Assembly: GCF_009002475.1 (NCBI RefSeq)
Contig: NZ_AP019860.1
Span: 5,842,501 to 5,906,500 of the forward strand
DNA from: Candidatus Uabimicrobium amorphum
GTDB lineage: Bacteria > Planctomycetota > Uabimicrobiia > Uabimicrobiales > Uabimicrobiaceae
DNA: 64,000 nucleotides
Reading direction: 5' to 3'
Shown here: piece by piece, positions 23,133 to 33,188 of the stretch
Numbering within the stretch: the stretch's first letter is position 1
Layout: each line of letters starts with the position of its first letter
The notes under the pieces: generated by a model
The model's database searches: none
What the model saw: only the letters and a program-made list of their open reading frames with translations
What the model was told of the DNA's origin: nothing
Made by a program: the position numbers and the translations under genes

Positions 23133-26100
23133 CTACTCTCCGGGTACTAATAGACTCTTTTTTCCTCTTTTTTTGTAGTACAGCATCATATTACGCCATG
23201 CTTTTTTTCTTTCTTTGCCATATGGAGTGAGGGAAAGAATACTTTGTTTGAGTACTTTGTCGATTTGAGGATGAGGTATTTGTGAAAGTAAACTATAACT
23301 ACTGGCCACAATAACTTTTGCTCTGGTAAGTTTTTGTAAGGTATTTATGATATTACTTGGTATTTTTTTGGTGTGTTTCCAATAAAGATCCGCGAGTTCA
23401 ACATAAAATATCACTTTTTGCTCAAGAGCGGTGGCCTGTTGCATTAATTTTATAGCACGTTCATAGTTACCATCTTCCTTTGCAACCATAGCTTGACGAA
23501 ATATATCATCGACATCGACATATTTTAACTTATTGATCTTTAAAAACCATGCTTTGTAGCGCCTACGGTAGTTTTTATCTTTGATATTTTTGTAGAATTC
23601 ATCAAGGAACGGCACTTCCCCTACAACGCGCGAACCTTGGAATACGCTAATAAGTTTTAAAGCCCCGGATTTTTCTAAAAGCTCCATTTCAATGCGCCGA
23701 TTAATAGCTAAGGAAATTCCCTTGCGCGCATAGAAATCTTTTCCCCTCACTTGTTCGATAAGTTCATTTAGTTGTTGGAGATTGGCGAGAAATGCGTAGC
23801 CACCATACGCGTAAGTTCGCAAGTTGGTATTTTTAGCGGAGAAATATCTTTTTAATATCGCCATTCTTTGGTCAACAGGTTTACGTCTATCCCGAGCAAT
23901 GGGTAAAGTCATCATTCCTACATTTTTTAAAATGAGAGCTTGTATATTGGAATACTGCTCTTTTTCCAACCAGTCAAGCACTTCTCCTCCACAGGCGGCG
24001 TACATGCTATAACCGTAACTGCGCAAAAAGTTATTTTGGCTTTTTATCAGGAATTCGGGGTTTTCTAATCGTAACTTTATCATTCCCTTGCGAAATATCT
24101 TATAAAAAATATACAGGCGAACAATGGGGTTATTCTTTTCGTCTCGATAGTACTTTCTTAGAATACCGTCGCTTGTGTTTTCTAGTAACATGCGGTCTAT
24201 CGCAGCTATTTTTACATAGGGGTGGTGGGCGGTGTACAAAATATTTTTCATTGTGCCTTCGGGTACGTCAAGAATGCTTGGTAGTTTTTGCAATATGGTA
24301 ATCTGCAATTCTTGAGGAAGCTTTTCGAGTTGCTGTAAGGCTTTTAACCAAAGACCCGCGTATTGTTTTTGTAGTGGTTTCGCTCTTCCTATAATTCTTC
24401 CCAGATAGTGAAATGCTATCTTGCGTATGTGTGGTGGATACTTCTCATCGGTGTACTTGGCAAATATTCTTGCGGCGGGCGCAGCATATTTCTTTTTTAA
24501 ATTCATTGCAATTTCCATCGCGACCGTCGTATTATCCAACAAGGAAGGTGGTAATTTTGACATATCTATTTTAAAGAACGACCTAGCGCCGGCGGCGATC
24601 ATCACTATGTTTGGATCGTGAGAAGCAAATGCAATAGTTTGTGGCTTTCGCACTGTAACGATGTCGAAATCCTGTAGTGCTCTGGAGCACACTATTTGCA
24701 AATTTTGATCTTCGTTTTTCCTGCGAAAAAGTTCTACTTTTTCAAATTGGTAGAGAAGTAATAATGACCTAGCTGCGATGTAGCGATGCCAAATATCCAC
24801 TTGGCGGTCACACAATATTTTTTCGACATTTTTGACATCCAATTCGTCGATAATATTTGAGTACGGGTATAGACATGCTTGTGCCATGACATAGCATGTC
24901 GCAGAGTATCGTTCGCGAATGGCCATCTTTTTTACATCTTGTGCTATTTTGTGGTATTTTTTTTGTTGTAGTATCTGCAACACTTGTGGAGTATGGCGCA
25001 TAGTTAGAATACCCAATCGCGCAGCATGAGATACACTTTTATTTTTGGAAGACATCTTATCCACTAAATGTAAAATTGATTTCCTATGCGTTTGAATGGA
25101 GAGTAATCGCTGCAAGGTATAATAGTCGTTTTTATGTTGGTCTCGTATCGAATATAACTGATGACGTATGTTTTCTGTAGGAACATAACGCCAATTTTCT
25201 AGATCGTGGAGTAGGGCCAGATAACGTTCTTCCAATAGGTTGATGTCCTTATTGGCAATTGCGGTAAATTCTTTTAAAGCTTTAGTGTTCAGTGGATGCA
25301 AAGCGCGTACTTGGAGAAAAACATCACCAGCTTCTTTATATTTTTTTTGTTTGACCAACAGTTTTCCTAGGGATATGCGATAGTCAGCATTTTCGTAATC
25401 GAGTTCGATACTTTTTTGTAGATTGCGATGTGCGCGTTTATAATCGTTGAGAAGAATGTAACTTTTTGCTGTATAAAAGTAGATTTCTGCATTGTGCTGT
25501 AGTTGACTTTGAACCGATTGAAAACTTTCAATGGCCAACGTCGGTTTGTTTAAATAGAAATAATTTTTTCCGATAAATAGTTGCAGCATTTGATGTGCCA
25601 GAAAAGGCCACTTGCTTCGTATTTCTTGGCAAAGGCGAAAATTTTCTAGCGCAAGTTGGTACTGTTGTTTTTGGAAATAAATTCGTCCAAGGTAATAAAA
25701 GGAATATTTTTTGTGAACGCCCTTACTCTTTGCAGAAGTAGCTACGGTTTTTAAAAGAGGGAAAGCTTTCTCGTAGTTGTTTTTTAAAAAATGATATTCG
25801 CCAAGGGCCATGGATACCAAAGTAGAAAATGGTTTTTCTTGCTCTTTTATTAGAATTTCAAATTTAGAAAAACGTTGTGATTTCGCGTAGATTAAAAGTT
25901 GATATTCGCGGTATTCTCGTGCATTTATTTTGCTCGCGAGCAGTTCCTCATGGGCCTTTTCGTAAAGTCCGTTGTAAATCCATTGGTCTATTTTGTTTTG
26001 TAATGTAAATGTTATTTGCGAGGATGGTATTTGCACTGTTTGCTTTGTAAATACTAAAAAAACAATGGGAGTCAAAATGAGAATGGATAAAAAAACAACA

Positions 26101-26963
26101 AGGCCATTTTTGTAATATGCTATAAAGTTTTTTAGTGAACTTGCTCGAGTAGATTTTCCTTGTAGCCATGCCTGTATGTCATGAGAGAATAAATCAGCGC
26201 TCTGGTAGCGATGATTTTTATTTTTTTGTAAAGCGTTGATACATATTGCATCTAATGAGGAGGGCACTTGTGGATTTATTTTACTGGGAAGACGCGGTTT
26301 TTCATGGACAATTTTATAAAAAATATTAATAGGAGTAGGTCCATCGAAGACTTTTTGTGCGGTTAGCATTTCATACAAGATTGCTCCCAGTGCATAGATA
26401 TCAACTAAATGATTCATGTTTTTTTGTGCTTGTACTTGTTCTGGAGACATGTAAAAGAGACTACCAATAACCTGTTGCGATTTTGTTAGGTTTTTTTCGT
26501 TGTGACTCAACTTCTTGGCCAAGCCGAAGTCCATTATACGCAGCGAGCCATCTTTGGTAATCATTATATTGCTTGGTTTTAAATCGCGATGAATAATTTT
26601 GCATTGGTGTGCGTAATGAATTGCGTGGAGGATTTGATCAAAGATTTTTACTTTTTGCTGCACAGATAACGAGTGGGTGTTGAGATATTCTTTTAATGTG
26701 TGACCTTCTACATACTCCATAACAATACACGGGATATTTTGAACCACAAAAAAATCGTATATCTTCACAATATTCGGATGATGGAGCGAGGCAGAGTACT
26801 TGGCTTCACGAACAAATCTTTCATGGGAAGTTTGTTCATCATTCATCATTTTAATCGCAACATAGCGATTAATTTTTGTGTCGCGAGCTAAGTAAACAAT
26901 GGCCATTCCTCCTTGGCCGAGTTTACGGATGATTTGGTAGTGCCTTAAGTATTGATTTTGCAT
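23133..26963 (-). CDS. Membrane Ser/Thr protein kinase with TPR and HEAT-like regions
   Basis: 1276 residues from the ATG at 26963; a GTG at 27005 would add 14 unlikely residues. Kinase domain: GQGGMA loop, VAIK lysine (K38), IIHRDLKPSN with D127, MDFGLAK with D145, GSLFYMSPEQ. A transmembrane helix (LVVFLSILILTPIVFLVF) lies near 297-317. Residues 320-600 contain several TPRs, for example AEIYFYTAKSYILLNDYKRAHRNLQKSI. The rest, to the C-terminus, is alpha-helical with HEAT-like character (repeated short helix pairs such as HPYVKIAAIDRMLL) and ends with another TPR-like pair. No ribosome site is obvious. Function beyond kinase signalling is unknown. Confidence 0.9.
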   Translation of the reverse strand: MQNQYLRHYQIIRKLGQGGMAIVYLARDTKINRYVAIKMMNDEQTSHERFVREAKYSASLHHPNIVKIYDFFVVQNIPCIVMEYVEGHTLKEYLNTHSLSVQQKVKIFDQILHAIHYAHQCKIIHRDLKPSNIMITKDGSLRIMDFGLAKKLSHNEKNLTKSQQVIGSLFYMSPEQVQAQKNMNHLVDIYALGAILYEMLTAQKVFDGPTPINIFYKIVHEKPRLPSKINPQVPSSLDAICINALQKNKNHRYQSADLFSHDIQAWLQGKSTRASSLKNFIAYYKNGLVVFLSILILTPIVFLVFTKQTVQIPSSQITFTLQNKIDQWIYNGLYEKAHEELLASKINAREYREYQLLIYAKSQRFSKFEILIKEQEKPFSTLVSMALGEYHFLKNNYEKAFPLLKTVATSAKSKGVHKKYSFYYLGRIYFQKQQYQLALENFRLCQEIRSKWPFLAHQMLQLFIGKNYFYLNKPTLAIESFQSVQSQLQHNAEIYFYTAKSYILLNDYKRAHRNLQKSIELDYENADYRISLGKLLVKQKKYKEAGDVFLQVRALHPLNTKALKEFTAIANKDINLLEERYLALLHDLENWRYVPTENIRHQLYSIRDQHKNDYYTLQRLLSIQTHRKSILHLVDKMSSKNKSVSHAARLGILTMRHTPQVLQILQQKKYHKIAQDVKKMAIRERYSATCYVMAQACLYPYSNIIDELDVKNVEKILCDRQVDIWHRYIAARSLLLLYQFEKVELFRRKNEDQNLQIVCSRALQDFDIVTVRKPQTIAFASHDPNIVMIAAGARSFFKIDMSKLPPSLLDNTTVAMEIAMNLKKKYAAPAARIFAKYTDEKYPPHIRKIAFHYLGRIIGRAKPLQKQYAGLWLKALQQLEKLPQELQITILQKLPSILDVPEGTMKNILYTAHHPYVKIAAIDRMLLENTSDGILRKYYRDEKNNPIVRLYIFYKIFRKGMIKLRLENPEFLIKSQNNFLRSYGYSMYAACGGEVLDWLEKEQYSNIQALILKNVGMMTLPIARDRRKPVDQRMAILKRYFSAKNTNLRTYAYGGYAFLANLQQLNELIEQVRGKDFYARKGISLAINRRIEMELLEKSGALKLISVFQGSRVVGEVPFLDEFYKNIKDKNYRRRYKAWFLKINKLKYVDVDDIFRQAMVAKEDGNYERAIKLMQQATALEQKVIFYVELADLYWKHTKKIPSNIINTLQKLTRAKVIVASSYSLLSQIPHPQIDKVLKQSILSLTPYGKERKKAWRNMMLYYKKRGKKSLLVPGE

Positions 26964-27099
26964 AATATGACAGCCACAGTAGTAAGCGAAACGATGAGCA
27001 ACCACAACTGTAATTCAATATACAATATGCGGTTACTTGAGTACATCATAAAGTTTTCAATATTGTATAGAACAATGGGAAATAATTAGGAAGGTGAAT

Positions 27100-27693
27100 A
27101 TGTTTTTTTCGCAACGTGAATACTACGAAGAAACTTTTGAGGATATCGAAGTATCGGAACAAGAAATACGATCAATAGAGTTTGAAGATTGCAATTTTGT
27201 ACAGTGTGATTTTAGTGAAAAAATTTTTTGGGAGTGTAAGTTTTCTCATTGTCATTTTACGCAATGTAACTTAAGTTTGATGAAGGTAGCTCAAAGCACA
27301 TATTGCGACGTGGTGTTCGAAGATTCAAAAGTAATGGGAGTAAATTGGAGTGAAATATCATTGCCAAAGATACCACTCGCTTGCCCGATAAAATTTCTAC
27401 GATGTAATATTAGTAATTCTAGTTTCCTGGGAATGAATTTGCCAAAAACGTCCATAAAAGACTGTGTGGCAAAAGATGTAGACTTTCGAGAAGCGAACCT
27501 GTGTGAGTCGAATTTGACACACACTGATTTTTCGGAGAGTCATTTTATGCAAACAAATTTGTCGAAGTGCGATTTTTCCCATGCTAAAAATTATCGTATC
27601 GATATAGCGATGAATAAGATCGAAAAAGCCAAGTTTTCTCTTCCAGAAGCCCTGTCGCTACTTTATCTATTGGATATTGAGATCGATAACTGA
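27100..27693 (+). CDS. Pentapeptide-repeat protein, Qnr-like
   Basis: 197 residues starting at the ATG at 27100 (AGGAAGG five bases upstream; a GTG at 27094 is too close to it). The sequence is built of A(D/N)LxX-type pentapeptides such as CNFVQCDFSEK, CKFSHCHFTQCNL, ANLCESNLTHTDFSESHF and TNLSKCDFSHA, which fold into a right-handed quadrilateral beta-helix. The C-terminal NYRIDIAMNKIEKAKFSLPE resembles the dimerisation end of Qnr-type proteins that protect DNA gyrase. Whether it binds gyrase cannot be told from sequence. It is transcribed away from the kinase at 23133. Confidence 0.85.
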   Translation: MFFSQREYYEETFEDIEVSEQEIRSIEFEDCNFVQCDFSEKIFWECKFSHCHFTQCNLSLMKVAQSTYCDVVFEDSKVMGVNWSEISLPKIPLACPIKFLRCNISNSSFLGMNLPKTSIKDCVAKDVDFREANLCESNLTHTDFSESHFMQTNLSKCDFSHAKNYRIDIAMNKIEKAKFSLPEALSLLYLLDIEIDN

Positions 27694-27729
27694 AATGCTT
27701 TTTGGGTTTACGGTAGTGTGCAAAAAAAT

Positions 27730-27825
27730 CTGGAATATCGCAAGGATGATAACCAAGGTAACGTTTCCCCTCCTGTTGTGGAAGAATGAAAAAGCTATCG
27801 TGGCTATTTTTCGCAGATATTCCAG
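27730..27825. repeat. Inverted repeat in convergent intergenic region
   Basis: CTGGAATATC (27730-27739) and GATATTCCAG (27816-27825) are exact inverted copies 76 bases apart. A smaller hairpin (AGC/GCT followed by TTTTTC) lies between them. This may be terminator structure for the genes at 27100 and 27896. Confidence 0.4.
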
Positions 27826-27895
27826 TGACAATTTTGAGTTTAGATTACAATGAAAAATGTGGAAAGTTGTTCAGCAACTTGTGTATTAAGTGATT

Positions 27896-28420
27896 CTAGG
27901 TAATCCATCCAAATTTCCAATGTGGACGTTTATAAAATTTAGATAGGTGTTCTTTTCTTTTTTGGTAAAAGTAACTCAATATTTGCGAGTATTGGTTACT
28001 TCTGTTAAAAATAGAGCACATCAGCTCAACAATATATTCGTTGGGTGCTGCCCATGGTTTTAAACGCAACAATTCTTCAATGGCCTGTTGGTAGTTGTTG
28101 CTTTTTTGCAAGAGAAATCCCAAGGCTATTGCCGTGGATCTACTTTTTCCGTGGTGGCAATGAATGAGCAGTGGCCCATCGCTGTTTAAAAATTCAATGG
28201 CTTTTTGACAGTCTTCTTTACTTACAGTCTTTAGCTGTATAAGAGCGCTTTTTTTTCTACTTTTGTCTATATCATCAAAATACAGATACAAAACTTCTTT
28301 TGCGTTTTCCAAATCATCCACTGGATCAAGAGGACTGGAAATGGAAACCACACGATAAAAATTCGGTTTTTGTTCTAGCAGTTCTTTTGCTTCTTGTAAG
28401 CTAGTAATAAAAAGTTCCAT
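27896..28420 (-). CDS. Dual-specificity/tyrosine phosphatase-like protein
   Basis: 174 residues with a near-perfect AGGAGGT ribosome site. Residues 85-96 are LLIHCHHGKSRS, the CX5R phosphatase loop (C88, R94), with an upstream acidic stretch YLYFDDIDKS where the general acid Asp would lie. This is a cysteine-dependent dual-specificity phosphatase of the short cytosolic type, with no signal peptide or membrane segment. It could reverse phosphorylation by the nearby kinases, but its substrate is unknown. The 175-base gap between it and the gene at 28596 holds no ORF I can support. Confidence 0.88.
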   Translation of the reverse strand: MELFITSLQEAKELLEQKPNFYRVVSISSPLDPVDDLENAKEVLYLYFDDIDKSRKKSALIQLKTVSKEDCQKAIEFLNSDGPLLIHCHHGKSRSTAIALGFLLQKSNNYQQAIEELLRLKPWAAPNEYIVELMCSIFNRSNQYSQILSYFYQKRKEHLSKFYKRPHWKFGWIT

Positions 28421-28595
28421 AGCTACCTCCTAACTATTCGTCAGACCAAAGATTTTCTTCGATCGTTCGTGAACAATAGATGTACTTCTAGTATTATGTC
28501 ACATAATTTGACAACGGTTAAACATATAGACAGCGCTGGGTAAAAAAACTTCATTTTTTGTGCAAAATTTTTTGTATAACGATGACAAAATTTTG

Positions 28596-28979
28596 CTATA
28601 TAGGTCTTTGCGCGGAGTCGGGGTTTTCACCTGCGCGTAGGGAAATGATCGCACCTTCCTCACCTAATTCTAAACATTCAAACAAATTGCGAATACATTG
28701 CCCAAGACGATCTGCTCCGCAGTCGCTACATTCAATTTCGTCAACGAGGTTGCGTGCCAACTGCGCCGCTTCTTCGCGGACTTTTTGTGCCTGCTGTGGT
28801 GGTGGATTTTCACCGTAGCGCTTGTAGGGTAGAAGCAACAGCATTAATTTATCACTAATTTTTTGCATTTCTTGGAGTTGTTCGTTGTCCTTAGTTTCTC
28901 TACTCACTAGCGTTTGAATGCGTTGTGCAATAGTGCCGGCATGAGGCAAGTTCAGTGGTATGTGAAAATGGGCTACCAT
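28596..28979 (-). CDS. Small hypothetical protein
   Basis: 127 residues, mostly alpha-helical and charged, with a GAAAAGAG ribosome site. It contains PPPQQAQKVREEAAQLARNL and a CSDCG cysteine pair near residue 88, plus one later cysteine. No family recognised, no signal peptide. It is divergent from the large kinase at 29106, with about 125 bases between them. The coding frame is supported mainly by length, start context and composition. Confidence 0.55.
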   Translation of the reverse strand: MVAHFHIPLNLPHAGTIAQRIQTLVSRETKDNEQLQEMQKISDKLMLLLLPYKRYGENPPPQQAQKVREEAAQLARNLVDEIECSDCGADRLGQCIRNLFECLELGEEGAIISLRAGENPDSAQRPI

Positions 28980-29105
28980 TTATTCTCTTTTCCAAAAAAC
29001 GTTTGAATTCTTTTGTAAAGTAACACGCTTTTTCTTCGTGTCTAACAACTTATACTATGCTATCATGGAATTTTACATTTTGCGGAAAAAAACGGGAGTT
29101 GTTTT

Positions 29106-32100
29106 ATGAATTATCGCACGCAATCTCTAATATACCAGGCGCAAAGCCTAGGTTATCTCGGCAAGGATATCCCACCTTCTTTCGACATCGACGCATTCTT
29201 GCAACAAAAAATATCTCGTCAAGACAGTTACTATATCTATTTTTTGTATGTGAAGCATTGTTTACTCAATAAAGCGCAACAACGAGGACTTATTAGTGAA
29301 CCACAAAAAAATAGTCTATGGCAAAAATCAACTCAGCAACGAAATGCACCGAAACTTTTTTGTGGCGAAGAAAACGTTGTCTCTGTCACTTTTTATGAGA
29401 AAAGTGTCCAAGAGTTGATGGGGCAAAATGTTTTTTCCGCGTTGGAAAAGAAACTTTTTCTTTCATTAGTCGCGGCGTGGCAAAACAGGCACGCGCAAAC
29501 GGCCAATAACGCAACTGTGGCGGTGAGTGATCGAACGGAAGTTTTGAGCGCAAATGTAACTATAGCAGACTCTGGACAAGTGGTCGCAAATGAGACGATA
29601 GCTAGTTCTTTTGGCAGAGGTGTGGAAGAGCCTTTTTCGAAAATAGAGATGGATTCAAATGCGAATGTAACCATAGCAGACTCTGGACAAGTGGTCGCAA
29701 ATGAGACGATAGCCAGTTCTTTTGGTAGAGATGCAGAAGAGCCCTTTTCGCGAATAGAGGTGGACGTCTCTCCGGAAGAAACGATCGCTAGTGTTCATTC
29801 TCCTTCCCCCAACACCCCAGTTTCCACAAGTCATATTTCCTCTACGGCGCATGCCAAGTCAGCGTTGGAGAATAGCGATTTGTTCGCCGGACGTTATCGT
29901 ATAGAAAAAGAACTTGGGCGCGGTGGCATGGGCGTTGTTTATAAGGTATACGACGAGAATTTGGGGCGTGATGTGGCTTTGAAGTTGGTTTTGGCAAAAC
30001 ATGCCACAGAAGTCCAAATTCGTCGTTTTTTGAAAGAAGCACAGGTGGTCGCGAAACTAGACCACCCAAATACAATTCGCATTTTTGATATTGGGGAATT
30101 TCCACAAAAGTATTTTACGATGGAATACATCGAAGGAAAAACCTTGACGGAATACATAAATGACAAGTCTCTCGATTTTGCTACGATTGCGAAAATCATG
30201 CACAAAGTGGCGCAAGCGCTGCAAAACGCGCATCGCCAAAATCTCATCCATCGCGATATCAAGCCCTCAAATATTATGTTAGACGTAAAAAAACAGCCGC
30301 GTTTAATGGACTTTGGTTTGGTGAAAGACGCAGATAGTGATCTTTCCCACGAAGGCGACATATTGGGGACACCCGCTTACATGTCTCCTGAGCAAGCCCA
30401 TGGCCAAGAAGCGGTTCCAGGGAGTGATATTTACTCACTTGGGGCAACGCTATACCAATCTCTTACAGGCTGTGCTCCTTTTAGTGGGTCTTCGGCATTA
30501 AATATCATTGTACAAATTATGCAAAAGGACCCCGTACCTCCTCGCGAATTGAATCCTGACATTCCTCGTGAATTAGAAGCCATTACCTTGAAGTGCATGG
30601 AGAAAAAAGTCGCCAAGCGTTATCGCAGTGCGCATGCTTTGGCAAAAGATCTTGAAAATTATTTACAAAATCGTCCCATTATTGCTTCCTCTCCCACCCA
30701 GCTTACCTATTTAAAAAAGTGGATTTTGCGCAATAAAGCGGTCAGTATAATGGCGTTTTCCTCATTTTTGGTAATTCTGTTTGTCGTTTCGTTATCTAGT
30801 TATTTGTACGTGCGCGAAATTACAAGAAAAGACATTGAAGAACAAAAGAAAAGAACCGAAATTTCTGAAAAAGCCAGAATTAAGTTACAAGCAAAGAAAG
30901 ACGAATTGCAAGTAAAGAAAGACGAACTGCAAGCAAAGAAAGACGAACTGCAAGCAAACAAAGACGAGCTGAAAAGAAAAAATGACGACCTGGAAAAAAA
31001 TATCTACAATGCCAACATTGCCTTAGCCGCTCTGCGTATCGAAAACATTAATATTAGTGGTGCACGTCAGGCTTTGAGTAGATGCGACGAGGAGCGGCAA
31101 CAAAATTGGGAATGGAAATGGTTATATAAAACGCTGGAAATAGAGCATACGTCTTTTGGACAAACATTGTATAACTATTGCGGATTTCATCCCAAAAAAG
31201 GGTTGTTTGTGGCAGCAAATAACAATTACTTGGAACTGTGGAACGTGCGCAACACATTAAAGCCCGTTTGGCATTCTCCAGCAGTTAATGACAAAATTAC
31301 CTGCTGTAGTTTTTCGCAAAATGGCAAATGGATTATTGTGGGAACATATGGAGGAGACCCGAATCGCAATCGTTTGTATGGAAAACCGGCAAAAAATTTA
31401 TATTTGGTTGATAGCGCTACGGGAAAAATTATTCATACGTATGAAGGACACGCCTATGCTGTGCGGCAAGTATCTTTTAGTTCTGACGATAAACTGATCG
31501 TTTCAGGGGGAGATGATTGTTGCATAAAGATATGGAAAGCAACGCCAAAAAGTACCAAACCACTACAAAGCATTGACCTGTTGCAAAAAATCAAAAAAAT
31601 AGTTGAAGACTCCGGTATTGGTAAAGAGAGTTTACGTTCCACCGAGGACTATGAAGTTAGCAGTTGTGCTTTTAGCAAAAATAAACAGTATATTATTGCG
31701 ACACGAGATGATGTACTGATATTGTGGAAAAAAACATCACGTAAGTACCAGTTATTAGACGAAAGTTCTTATAGTTTGGATTTAAAGCGTTACTCGGGTA
31801 GTATTAATCACTGTGTATTTCACCCTACTATGAATATGATTGTCGTGGCGACAAAAAATGGCAGCATTGATTTGTGGAGTGTGACAAAAAATAAGCTGAA
31901 CTTTGTGCGGTCGTTGGAGAAAGTACATAAACTAGAGGTGGAGCACTGTACTTTTTCCAAAGATGGTAAACAAATGCTTTCTTGCGGAAGAGACACCAAC
32001 ATCGTGTTGTGGGAAGTCGAGAGTCAAGCGAACATTTTTGTCACCGCCAAGTACTATGGTCATGCCAAAAGAATACTCAATTGCGATTTTAGCACGGACA

Positions 32101-33116
32101 ATAAGAGTTTCATTTCGGCTGCTGATACGATTAAATTGTGGTCAATCAATGAAAAATCACGCCCGGCGATGTTAGCGAAAAAGGCCAACGCAAAAATAGA
32201 ACGGAGAGGTGACTTCGCAAAAACGGCAGAGCATCGTCATTTATTTGCCTCGGCAGGAGACGATGGTTTAAAAATATGGGATTGGCATAAACAAAAATTA
32301 TATAAAACCTTGGGGAAAAATCGCCAATTTTACCAATGCACATTTCATCCGCATAAAAATTTGGTGGCAACTACGGACAAAAGACCAGACTTATTGCGCA
32401 ATGCTCTCAAAAAAGTTTATGAAGTTACGTTGTGGAATGTCAATAGTGGCGAATCGCAAGTGGTTGGTGCACATAAAAGAGCCGTTCGCTTTTGTGCATT
32501 TAGCGACGATGGTCGTTATCTAGCATCTATCAGCAAACGCATTAAAATTTTTGATTTTGAAAATAACAATGAGTTTGAATTGCGCCATAGTCACAAAGGT
32601 GGTATACGTTGGTGTGGCTTTGCCCCCAACGATAACAATGTATTTATAACCGCTTCAGAAAAGATTATCATTTGGGATCTCAAAAATAAAAAAGAGCTGC
32701 ACAGTTTTCGCGACAATATTTACAAAATACACTTTGCCGATTTTCACCCAACCCTACCGCTACTGATAACAGCAGATTCGCATGTTTTGGACGCTAAGCA
32801 AGATATTAGTTTCGCCGTTTGGGATTTCGAGAATAAAAAATCACTCGGCCATATTTCTGGGTCGAAATCCAACATCAACGCTTGCTTTTTCGACGCGCGC
32901 GGGGAAAGGATTATCACTGTGAGTAGAGATCGTGCAGTGAGAATATGGGACTTTGAAGCAAAAGCACATCAAGATTCTATTCATTGGAAATCTCAAGAAC
33001 TTTTAACCCTGCGAAAACATCGTGCCTCTATTCATCATGGAAGCCTTTCGCCAGATGGGAATGCCTTGATTTCTATTGGTGAAGATGGCGAAATGTTTCT
33101 ATGGAGCACCAGGTAG
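29106..33116 (+). CDS. Membrane Ser/Thr protein kinase with 14 WD40 repeats
   Basis: 1336 residues. Residues 1-255 are a long N-terminal region with Thr-Ile motifs (NVTIADSGQVV, NETIASSFG, EETIAS) in a tandem repeat. The kinase domain starts near 262: GRGGMG loop, VALK, LIHRDIKPSN with D384, MDFGLVK with D402, GTPAYMSPEQ. A transmembrane helix (VSIMAFSSFLVILFVVSLSSYLYV) lies near 540-565, then a coiled coil with repeated KKDELQAKKDELQ. The C-terminus holds 14 divergent WD40 repeats, many with a CxF strand (TFHPHKN, CAFSDDG), consistent with two seven-bladed propellers. All catalytic residues are present. Confidence 0.93.
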   Translation: MNYRTQSLIYQAQSLGYLGKDIPPSFDIDAFLQQKISRQDSYYIYFLYVKHCLLNKAQQRGLISEPQKNSLWQKSTQQRNAPKLFCGEENVVSVTFYEKSVQELMGQNVFSALEKKLFLSLVAAWQNRHAQTANNATVAVSDRTEVLSANVTIADSGQVVANETIASSFGRGVEEPFSKIEMDSNANVTIADSGQVVANETIASSFGRDAEEPFSRIEVDVSPEETIASVHSPSPNTPVSTSHISSTAHAKSALENSDLFAGRYRIEKELGRGGMGVVYKVYDENLGRDVALKLVLAKHATEVQIRRFLKEAQVVAKLDHPNTIRIFDIGEFPQKYFTMEYIEGKTLTEYINDKSLDFATIAKIMHKVAQALQNAHRQNLIHRDIKPSNIMLDVKKQPRLMDFGLVKDADSDLSHEGDILGTPAYMSPEQAHGQEAVPGSDIYSLGATLYQSLTGCAPFSGSSALNIIVQIMQKDPVPPRELNPDIPRELEAITLKCMEKKVAKRYRSAHALAKDLENYLQNRPIIASSPTQLTYLKKWILRNKAVSIMAFSSFLVILFVVSLSSYLYVREITRKDIEEQKKRTEISEKARIKLQAKKDELQVKKDELQAKKDELQANKDELKRKNDDLEKNIYNANIALAALRIENINISGARQALSRCDEERQQNWEWKWLYKTLEIEHTSFGQTLYNYCGFHPKKGLFVAANNNYLELWNVRNTLKPVWHSPAVNDKITCCSFSQNGKWIIVGTYGGDPNRNRLYGKPAKNLYLVDSATGKIIHTYEGHAYAVRQVSFSSDDKLIVSGGDDCCIKIWKATPKSTKPLQSIDLLQKIKKIVEDSGIGKESLRSTEDYEVSSCAFSKNKQYIIATRDDVLILWKKTSRKYQLLDESSYSLDLKRYSGSINHCVFHPTMNMIVVATKNGSIDLWSVTKNKLNFVRSLEKVHKLEVEHCTFSKDGKQMLSCGRDTNIVLWEVESQANIFVTAKYYGHAKRILNCDFSTDNKSFISAADTIKLWSINEKSRPAMLAKKANAKIERRGDFAKTAEHRHLFASAGDDGLKIWDWHKQKLYKTLGKNRQFYQCTFHPHKNLVATTDKRPDLLRNALKKVYEVTLWNVNSGESQVVGAHKRAVRFCAFSDDGRYLASISKRIKIFDFENNNEFELRHSHKGGIRWCGFAPNDNNVFITASEKIIIWDLKNKKELHSFRDNIYKIHFADFHPTLPLLITADSHVLDAKQDISFAVWDFENKKSLGHISGSKSNINACFFDARGERIITVSRDRAVRIWDFEAKAHQDSIHWKSQELLTLRKHRASIHHGSLSPDGNALISIGEDGEMFLWSTR
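29550..29758 (+). repeat. Tandem 111-bp direct repeat inside the WD40 kinase gene
   Basis: Bases from 29550 and from 29661 share almost identical sequence for about 98 bases (offset 111, i.e. 37 codons). They encode ANVTIADSGQVVANETIASS twice. Third-position differences are few, so the duplication looks recent. Confidence 0.85.
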
Positions 33117-33188
33117 TCACAATTCCATTTAGTTTTAGTCATTTATACAAAGGAAAAAAAGGAATTAGCGGGAGCGATTTATCGGTCA

